Below, one piece after another: positions 1 to 4,806 of a stretch of DNA of 6,449 nucleotides. The position numbers were made by a program, and so were the translations under genes. Source of the stretch: Alphaproteobacteria bacterium. GTDB lineage: Bacteria; Pseudomonadota; Alphaproteobacteria; UBA8366. Positions within the stretch are counted from its first letter, which is position 1. Each line of letters starts with the position of its first letter. The notes beneath the pieces are model-generated. The model had not been told where the DNA came from, made no database searches, and was given only the letters and a program-made list of their open reading frames with translations. The stretch spans positions 1-6,449 of the forward strand of contig JASLSL010000133.1 in the NCBI GenBank assembly GCA_030743445.1. The letters run 5' to 3'.

Positions 1-37
1 CGGCTAGAGTCCTTGAGGCCCCGCCCAGGAGTTCGCC

Positions 38-1210
38 ATGTTGCCCAATACGCTGCCCAGTCTCGACTTTAATCTCGGCGATGACGCCGACCTTTTGCGC
101 GATTCGGTGAGCAGTTTCGCCGCCGACCAGGTGGCGCCGCGGGCTGAGGAGATCGATCTCTCGAACGAGTTTCCGGCCGAGCTCTGGCCCGCCATGGGGG
201 CGTTGGGGCTGCTCGGCGTCACCGTCGAGGAAGAGTACGGCGGTGCCGGCATGGGCTATCTCGAGCACATCGTGGCCATGGAGGAGCTGAGTCGGGCCTC
301 GGCCTCGGTGGGACTGAGCTACGGCGCCCATTCCAACCTCTGCGTCAACCAGATCCGGCGCAACGGCAGTGACGAACAAAAGCGCAAGTATCTGCCCAAG
401 TTGATCTCCGGCGAGCACGTCGGCGCGCTGGCCATGAGCGAGCCCAGCGCCGGCTCCGACGTGGTCAGCATGAAGCTGCGTGCCGACAAACGCGGCGACC
501 GCTACGTCCTCAACGGCAGCAAGATGTGGATCACCAACGGCCCCGACGCCGATGTCGCAATAATCTACGCCAAGACAAACATGCAGGCCGGGCCCCACGG
601 CATCACCGCCTTCCTGGTCGAGGGATCCTTCAAGGGTTTCTCGAAGGCCCAGAAGCTCGACAAGCTCGGCATGCGCGGCTCCAACACTTGCGAGCTGATC
701 TTCCATGATTGCGAGGTGCCGGAGGAGAACGTGCTGGGCCTGGTCGGCGGCGGCGTCAACGTGCTGATGAGCGGCCTCGACTACGAGCGCCTGGTGCTGG
801 CCGGCGGGCCGCTCGGCATCATGCAGTCCTGCATGGACGCGGTCGTGCCCTACGTCCACGAGCGCGAGCAGTTCGGCAAGCCGATCGGCGAGTTCCAATT
901 GATGCAAGGCAAGCTCGCCGACATGTACACCACGATGAACGCCTGCAAGGCTTACGTCTATTCGGTCGCCAGGGCGTGCGACCGCCAGGACACGACGCGC
1001 AAGGACGCGGCCGGCGCGATCCTCTATGCCTCGGAAAAGGCGACCTGGATGGCGCTCGAGGCGATCCAGTGCCTCGGCGGCATGGGCTACGTCAACGAAT
1101 CGCCGACCGGGCGGCTGTTGCGCGACGCCAAGCTCTACGAGATCGGCGCTGGCACCTCGGAAATCCGCCGCATGCTGATCGGCCGCGAGCTGTTCGAGGA
1201 GACCGGGTGA
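38..1210 (+). CDS. ivd: Isovaleryl-CoA dehydrogenase
   Basis: FAD-dependent acyl-CoA dehydrogenase of 390 residues, the usual family length. It oxidises isovaleryl-CoA to 3-methylcrotonyl-CoA in leucine catabolism and passes electrons to electron-transfer flavoprotein. The order is an N-terminal helical domain, the middle beta-domain signature AMSEPSAGSD (residues 132-141) with KMWITNG after it, and the C-terminal helical domain ending in YEIGAGTSEIRR. Two residues separate it from other acyl-CoA dehydrogenases. Glu250 in LDYERLVLAGG sits where isovaleryl-CoA dehydrogenase carries its catalytic base. Ala371 in IGAGTSE occupies the position that holds the catalytic Glu in medium-chain enzymes. 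The ATG at 38 has an AGGAG at 27-31 six bases upstream. The stop overlaps the next gene by one base (TGATG), which implies translational coupling. No signal peptide is seen, so it is cytoplasmic. The assignment is firm. Confidence 0.96.
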   Translation: MLPNTLPSLDFNLGDDADLLRDSVSSFAADQVAPRAEEIDLSNEFPAELWPAMGALGLLGVTVEEEYGGAGMGYLEHIVAMEELSRASASVGLSYGAHSNLCVNQIRRNGSDEQKRKYLPKLISGEHVGALAMSEPSAGSDVVSMKLRADKRGDRYVLNGSKMWITNGPDADVAIIYAKTNMQAGPHGITAFLVEGSFKGFSKAQKLDKLGMRGSNTCELIFHDCEVPEENVLGLVGGGVNVLMSGLDYERLVLAGGPLGIMQSCMDAVVPYVHEREQFGKPIGEFQLMQGKLADMYTTMNACKAYVYSVARACDRQDTTRKDAAGAILYASEKATWMALEAIQCLGGMGYVNESPTGRLLRDAKLYEIGAGTSEIRRMLIGRELFEETG

Positions 1211-1392
1211 TGTCGCTTGAGATGAAAACTGCTTGCATGAAGTGCGACTCCGGGCTGGAGGATATGGGCGAGGCGCATATCTGCTCCTATGAATGCACCT
1301 TTTGCACGCCGTGCACCGAGGAGATGGGTCGCATCTGTCCCAATTGCGGCGGCGAGCTGGTGCCGCGTCCGCGGCGCCGGCCGAAGGAATAG
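1210..1392 (+). CDS. DUF1272 family small cysteine-rich (putative zinc-binding) protein
   Basis: A 60-residue protein with eight cysteines arranged in pairs: Cys9/Cys12, Cys25/Cys29, Cys32/Cys35 and Cys43/Cys46. It ends in a CPNCGGELVPRPRRR-type basic tail. The pattern and the ICS-EC-FC--C core match DUF1272, a family of unknown function. The paired cysteines suggest two bound metal ions, probably zinc, which is inference. The start is the ATG overlapping the ivd stop by one base. A strong GAGGAG at 1196-1201 lies inside the 3' end of ivd, eight bases before it. The same frame stays open further upstream, but that stretch is arginine-rich out-of-frame ivd sequence and is not part of this gene. 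Coupling to ivd suggests co-expression with leucine degradation. The biochemical role is unknown. Confidence 0.88.
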   Translation: MSLEMKTACMKCDSGLEDMGEAHICSYECTFCTPCTEEMGRICPNCGGELVPRPRRRPKE

Positions 1393-1397
1393 TATTT

Positions 1398-1406
1398 AGG
1401 GGAGGA
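1398..1406 (+). promoter_or_regulatory. Strong ribosome binding site of the RidA-family gene
   Basis: The sequence AGGGGAGGA lies five bases before the ATG at 1412. It is the closest match to the Shine-Dalgarno consensus in the window and settles the start. It also marks the end of the ivd-DUF1272 overlapping pair, since this gene has its own initiation signal in an 18-20 base gap. Confidence 0.8.
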
Positions 1407-1411
1407 CACAC

Positions 1412-1807
1412 ATGGCGCGACGGCATTTCTTCACCGGCTCGGCGTTCGAGGAACGCGGCGGCTATTCCCGCGGCGTGCGCGACGGCGACATGGTGTTCCT
1501 CTCGGGCTGCACCGGCTTCGATTATGTCGCGGGCACGATCTCCGACGACGTGGTCGAGCAGACCCACCAGGTGTTCCGGAACATCAACTGGGCGCTCGAC
1601 GAGCTCGGCGCCAGCTTCGCCGATGCGGTCAAGGTCCAGGTCTTCGTCGCCGAGGCGTCCTATTACGAAGCGACCATCGACGTGATCGGCGACTACTGCC
1701 GCGACGTCCGGCCGGCCAACACATTCGTCGTCGCACCCCTGGTCGATCCACGGATGAAGATCGAGATCGAGGTGACCGCGCGGGTCGGCGGCGGGAACGA
1801 GGCGTGA
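1412..1807 (+). CDS. RidA/YjgF/UK114 family protein lacking the canonical arginine
   Basis: A 131-residue single-domain protein of the Rid superfamily, whose archetype RidA hydrolyses reactive enamines and imines released by pyridoxal-phosphate enzymes and acts as a homotrimer. Family features are the VFLSGCTG strand near residues 28-35, VKVQVFVA at 73-80 and the C-terminal VDPRMKIEIEVTARV with Glu120. In canonical RidA the motif before this reads P-A-R-S, and the Arg binds the substrate carboxylate. Here the ungapped equivalent is PANTFVV at 101-107, so Asn103 replaces that Arg. This places it with the Rid subfamilies that lack the arginine, for which imine deaminase activity is not expected. 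Its substrate is therefore unknown. It may share substrates or timing with the neighbouring catabolic genes, which is inference only. Confidence 0.9.
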   Translation: MARRHFFTGSAFEERGGYSRGVRDGDMVFLSGCTGFDYVAGTISDDVVEQTHQVFRNINWALDELGASFADAVKVQVFVAEASYYEATIDVIGDYCRDVRPANTFVVAPLVDPRMKIEIEVTARVGGGNEA

Positions 1808-1811
1808 GCCG

Positions 1812-2474
1812 ATGCCGACAGTCCTGATCACCGGCGCCAGCCGCGGCATCGGCCGCGAGTTCGGCCATCAATACGCCGAGGCCGGCTGGCGCGTCATCGC
1901 CACCTGCCGCGACCCCCAGGCGGCGGGTCTCGAGGACGCCTTGGCGATGGACGTCGCCAGCCAGTTGGATGTCGAGGACGTGGCAAGCCAGCTCGCCGGC
2001 GAGCCGATCGACCTGTTGATCAACAACGCCGGCATCTCCGCCGCGTCCGGCCAGGCCTTCGGCTCGTTCGACTACGACGACTGGGAACGGGTGTTGCGGG
2101 TCAACACCATAGCACCCATCCGCATCGCCGAGGCCTTCGCCGACAACGTGGCGGGCTCGGAGCGCAAGCTAATGGTGTTCCTCTCGAGCATCCTCGGCAG
2201 CATCGCCGAGGGGTCGGGCGGGTCCTACACGCCTTACGGCACGTCGAAGGCGGCCCTCAACGCGGCGATGAAGGGAATATCCGGCGATCTCGGCGCCCGC
2301 GGCATCACCTGCATTTCGGTTCATCCCGGGTGGGTCCAGACCGATATGGGCGGGGCGGGTGCCGCGATCGACGTCAGGACCAGCGTCTCGGGCCTGCGCC
2401 AGGTGATCGACGGCCTCGGGCCCGGCGACAACGGCCACTTCTTCGATTACACCGGCAGGGTGCTGCCGTGGTGA
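1812..2474 (+). CDS. Short-chain dehydrogenase/reductase, C-factor (CsgA)-like
   Basis: A 220-residue NAD(P)-dependent oxidoreductase with a single Rossmann fold. It shows the cofactor motif TGASRGIG at residues 7-14, NNAG at 71-74, Asn98 in the VNT segment, Ser125/Ser126 and the catalytic Tyr142-x-x-x-Lys146 (YGTSK). The PGWVQTDMGG segment at 172-181 is typical of C-factor/sniffer-like SDRs. The arginine after the glycine motif and Arg33 after the second strand would favour NADP(H), which is inference. The spacing from Ser126 to Tyr142 is about three residues longer than in FabG-type enzymes. The ATG lies four bases after the RidA-family stop, with a GAGG at 1799-1802 upstream. The substrate cannot be read from the sequence. 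Fatty acyl, ketone or aldehyde reduction are all possible. Confidence 0.9.
   Translation: MPTVLITGASRGIGREFGHQYAEAGWRVIATCRDPQAAGLEDALAMDVASQLDVEDVASQLAGEPIDLLINNAGISAASGQAFGSFDYDDWERVLRVNTIAPIRIAEAFADNVAGSERKLMVFLSSILGSIAEGSGGSYTPYGTSKAALNAAMKGISGDLGARGITCISVHPGWVQTDMGGAGAAIDVRTSVSGLRQVIDGLGPGDNGHFFDYTGRVLPW
1950..1994 (+). repeat. Internal nine-codon-period repeat within the SDR gene
   Basis: Two 18-base copies at 1950-1967 and 1977-1994 both encode DVASQL. They start 27 bases apart, keeping the frame. They differ at 4 of 18 bases, all at synonymous positions. The repeat lies in the variable stretch between the cofactor-binding half and NNAG, where SDRs often carry a D-V-x-D-type segment. 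It may be an old in-frame duplication or chance. Confidence 0.5.
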
Positions 2475-2480
2475 GGGGAG
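2474..2480 (+). promoter_or_regulatory. Ribosome binding site of the HCCA isomerase-like gene
   Basis: AGGGGAG, sharing its first base with the TGA stop of the SDR gene, lies seven bases before the ATG at 2488 and fixes that start. Confidence 0.7.
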
Positions 2481-2487
2481 ATCGACC

Positions 2488-3096
2488 ATGACCGACCACA
2501 AGCCGATCGACTTCTATTTCGAGTTCTCGAGCCCCTATGGCTATTTCGCGAGCCTCAAGATCGACGGCCTCGCCGCCACCTTCGGGCGCCGGGTCAATTG
2601 GCGTCCCTTCATGCTGGGGGCGGTGTTCAAATTCACCGGCGGCGCACCGTTTATGAACATTCCATTGAAGGGCGACTACTTCCGCCGCGATGTCGAGCGC
2701 TGCGCCAAGCTGTTGGATGTCCCGTTCACCTATCCCGACGTGACGCCGATGAATTCGCTCGCCGCGTGTCGCGCCTATTACTGGCTCTCGGACGACGATC
2801 CGGGAAAAGCGAAGGAGCTGGCCCAGTCGGTCTATAACGCGTTTTGGGGGCTTGGCCGCGACATGTCGGACGCCGACGAGGTCGCCCGGGTCGCCACGGC
2901 CCACCATATCGACGGCGAGGCGTTGGTCGCCGCGACCCAGGACGACGCGGTAAAGCAACGGCTCAAGGACGAGACCGACGCGGCGATCGAGCGCGGCGTC
3001 TTCGGCTCGCCCTTCTTCTTCGTCGACGACGAGCCGTTCTGGGGCCACGACCGGATGGACCAGCTCGAACGCTGGCTCGGCACCGGCGGCTGGTAG
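2488..3096 (+). CDS. 2-hydroxychromene-2-carboxylate isomerase-like protein (DsbA fold, GST kappa-like)
   Basis: A 202-residue thioredoxin-fold protein of the DsbA/2-hydroxychromene-2-carboxylate isomerase (NahD) and glutathione transferase kappa group. The N-terminal strand runs into FYFEFSSPYGY (residues 9-19). The SSPY replaces the CxxC of thiol oxidoreductases, and Ser14 or Ser15 would activate glutathione. A long helical insert follows, then GVFGSPFFFVDDEPFWG near 170-186, with the fold's conserved cis-proline at Pro175. The name refers to naphthalene degradation, but no other naphthalene gene is present here. A glutathione-dependent isomerase or transferase of unknown substrate is the safer reading. 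It follows the SDR by 13 bases and is the last gene of the catabolic run. No signal peptide is visible, so it is probably cytoplasmic, unlike true DsbA. Confidence 0.9.
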   Translation: MTDHKPIDFYFEFSSPYGYFASLKIDGLAATFGRRVNWRPFMLGAVFKFTGGAPFMNIPLKGDYFRRDVERCAKLLDVPFTYPDVTPMNSLAACRAYYWLSDDDPGKAKELAQSVYNAFWGLGRDMSDADEVARVATAHHIDGEALVAATQDDAVKQRLKDETDAAIERGVFGSPFFFVDDEPFWGHDRMDQLERWLGTGGW

Positions 3097-3106
3097 GGTC
3101 AGGCGT

Positions 3107-3114
3107 GGGGGAGA
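3107..3114 (+). promoter_or_regulatory. Ribosome binding site of the glycosyltransferase gene
   Basis: The purine-rich GGGGGAGA lies eight bases before the ATG at 3123. It decides between that ATG and an in-frame GTG at 3105, which overlaps this signal and has no good site of its own. Confidence 0.65.
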
Positions 3115-3122
3115 ATACCGCA

Positions 3123-4031
3123 ATGCGCGAGACGGGCGTCGCCTTCGTCGTGCCGGTCTACAACAAGGAGCCGCACCTGGGGTCCGTGCTGCGCCAGATC
3201 GCGCGCCAGGAGGGCGACTTCCCGCGCCAATACGTGTTCGTCGACGACGGCTCGACCGACGGTTCGCTGGCGGCGCTGCGCGACCTGACCGCCGGCTGGG
3301 ACGACGTCGTCATCGAATCGCAGGACAACAAGGGGTCGGCGGGCGCCACCAATCGCGCCATCGCGCTCGTGCGGCAGCCCTATATCAAGTTCGTCGACGC
3401 CGACGACTTGATCGGCGACTTCGCGACGATCACGCTGCTCGACGCGCTCGACGACAGCCCGGCCTGCCTCGCCTACGGCAACGTGGCGCGGTACCGGGAC
3501 GAGAGCGGGATCGACCTCCACGCGCGGGTGGAGCACCCCGCCGCGACCTTGATTTGGCGGCCGCTACGCCAGGCGATGCGGAACTCGCTGTTCAACCCGA
3601 CCCAGTCGCTCGCCCGGACCGCCGCGGTGCGCGAGGTCGGAGGCTGCGACGAGCGGATTGTCCACTCGCAGGAGTATTCGCTGACCCTGCGTCTCGCCCA
3701 GCGCTGGCCGCTGCTGCGGGTCGAGGCGCCGGTCGCCTTCCTGCCCGAAGAGGCGCCGGGGCGACTGTCGGACGATCCGGCAAAACAGTTGCAACGGGTG
3801 ACGCTGGCGCTGGCGAATTTCCTGCGCGATCACCCGGAAACCGAAGCCGATTTGAAACGCCTCGCGTGTCGCCGCGCCGCGGGCCGCGCCTGGAAGTATG
3901 TCTATCGCCATCGGGGGCTTTCGGCGATGTCCCTGCCTTGGCTCTGGCGTTATCTCTGGAGCTACGCTCCGGTCGGCGCCGACGCCGCCGATTTCATCGA
4001 CACCTGCTGCGCCGCCTTCGAGCCGACCTGA
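3123..4031 (+). CDS. Family 2 glycosyltransferase (GT-A fold)
   Basis: A 302-residue inverting glycosyltransferase that would transfer a sugar from a nucleotide-sugar donor to a glycan or lipid-linked acceptor on the cytoplasmic side. GT-A motifs appear in order: VVPVYNKEPHL (residues 9-19), FVDDGSTDGS (39-48) for the nucleotide, NKGSAGATNRAI (69-80), and the metal-binding DxD as DADD (92-95). SQEYSLTLR at 182-190 is where family members carry the catalytic-base motif, often E-D or Q-D; here it reads Gln183-Glu184. The C-terminal third is helical and basic, with a Trp-rich WLWRYLWSY segment that could touch the membrane; no clear transmembrane helix is seen. The frame stays open upstream to 2844, but that part overlaps the isomerase out of frame. 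Donor and acceptor are unknown. It begins the glycan part of the window. Confidence 0.88.
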   Translation: MRETGVAFVVPVYNKEPHLGSVLRQIARQEGDFPRQYVFVDDGSTDGSLAALRDLTAGWDDVVIESQDNKGSAGATNRAIALVRQPYIKFVDADDLIGDFATITLLDALDDSPACLAYGNVARYRDESGIDLHARVEHPAATLIWRPLRQAMRNSLFNPTQSLARTAAVREVGGCDERIVHSQEYSLTLRLAQRWPLLRVEAPVAFLPEEAPGRLSDDPAKQLQRVTLALANFLRDHPETEADLKRLACRRAAGRAWKYVYRHRGLSAMSLPWLWRYLWSYAPVGADAADFIDTCCAAFEPT

Positions 4032-4053
4032 GCCCAATTATCGAGTATCCGAC

Positions 4054-4797
4054 GTGCAAAGTTACGACCAACAGTTCTATACCGATCTCGACGAAACCGC
4101 GGCGCCGTCGGCCCGCCGGATCGTGCCGATGGTGAGCCAACTCGTGACCGTCGGCAGCGCGATCGACATCGGTTGCGGCGATGCATCCTGGCTCGACGTG
4201 TTCCGCGAGAACGGGGTCGAAGACGTGTTCGGGGTCGACGGCGACTGGGTCGAGGAAGCGCAGATCAAGATTCCACTCGACCGGTTCGCGCGCCGCCGCC
4301 TCGATCGCCCGTTGGAACTCGATCGCCGGTTCGACCTGGCGGTATGCCTTGAGGTCGCGGAACATCTTCAGCCTGCGGCAGCGGAGCCATTCGTCGCCGA
4401 GTTGTGCGGGCTGGCGCCGGTCGTGCTGTTCTCGGCAGCGATTCCGCACCAGGGCGGGCTGCATCACTACAACGAACAATGGCCGGCCTATTGGTCGAAC
4501 TTGTTCGCCGCCAAGGGATATCGCGCGATCGACGCGATTCGGCCGGCGATCTGGCGGGACGACGAGGTGTCGTGGTGGTACAAGCAGAACACCCTGTTGT
4601 TCGCCAATGAGGAAGCGCTCGCCGCATCACCGCAGTTGCAAGAGGCGCTCGAGAGATCGCCCGAAGTGCCGCCCTCGATGGTCCATCCGGGCATGTACGA
4701 TGAAGTCCTGCGCCGGGCGGAGCCTTCCTTCGGGCCGTGGTTCTGGATGGGCTGGGCGGCGATGCGCCGGTCGTTGAAGAAACGCTTCGGGTTCTAG
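4054..4797 (+). CDS. Class I SAM-dependent methyltransferase
   Basis: A 247-residue Rossmann-fold methyltransferase. The SAM-binding motif I is AIDIGCGDASWL (residues 36-47), the acidic end of strand 2 is GVDGD (60-64), and the strand 4 motif is FDLAVCLEVAEHL (93-105). The EVAEH form is common in UbiG-like and sugar or glycan methyltransferases. A conserved-looking AIPHQGGLHHYNEQWPAYW block follows. The tail ends in a Trp- and Lys/Arg-rich MGWAAMRRSLKKRFGF, which might form a membrane-facing helix (inference). The start is taken as the GTG at 4054, the first plausible start after the glycosyltransferase stop; its upstream site is weak. An ATG at 3898 in frame would add 52 residues overlapping the glycosyltransferase and is rejected. 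The target is not readable; the neighbours suggest a sugar or glycan intermediate. Confidence 0.85.
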   Translation: MQSYDQQFYTDLDETAAPSARRIVPMVSQLVTVGSAIDIGCGDASWLDVFRENGVEDVFGVDGDWVEEAQIKIPLDRFARRRLDRPLELDRRFDLAVCLEVAEHLQPAAAEPFVAELCGLAPVVLFSAAIPHQGGLHHYNEQWPAYWSNLFAAKGYRAIDAIRPAIWRDDEVSWWYKQNTLLFANEEALAASPQLQEALERSPEVPPSMVHPGMYDEVLRRAEPSFGPWFWMGWAAMRRSLKKRFGF

Positions 4798-4806
4798 GAT
4801 CGGCAT

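Noticed and set aside
1..37. Possible end of an upstream gene or a promoter
   Set aside because: A TAG at 5-7 and a TGA at 14-16 are present, but 37 bases are too few to support a partial gene. Only the ivd ribosome binding site at 27-31 is supported.
709..1209. N-terminal extension of the DUF1272 gene through ivd
   Set aside because: The residues are Arg/Gly/Ala-rich out-of-frame ivd sequence, and DUF1272 proteins are short. The ATG at 1210 has a good ribosome binding site.
2844..3122. N-terminal extension of the glycosyltransferase
   Set aside because: It overlaps the isomerase out of frame and the GT-A fold begins properly just after the ATG at 3123.
2374..3123. A 249-codon open frame on the minus strand
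   Set aside because: It lies opposite the isomerase gene and has no recognisable motif. Long antisense frames are expected where the third codon position is GC-rich.
3898..4053. N-terminal extension of the methyltransferase
   Set aside because: It overlaps the glycosyltransferase out of frame, and its Pro/Ser/Arg-rich sequence resembles no methyltransferase N terminus.
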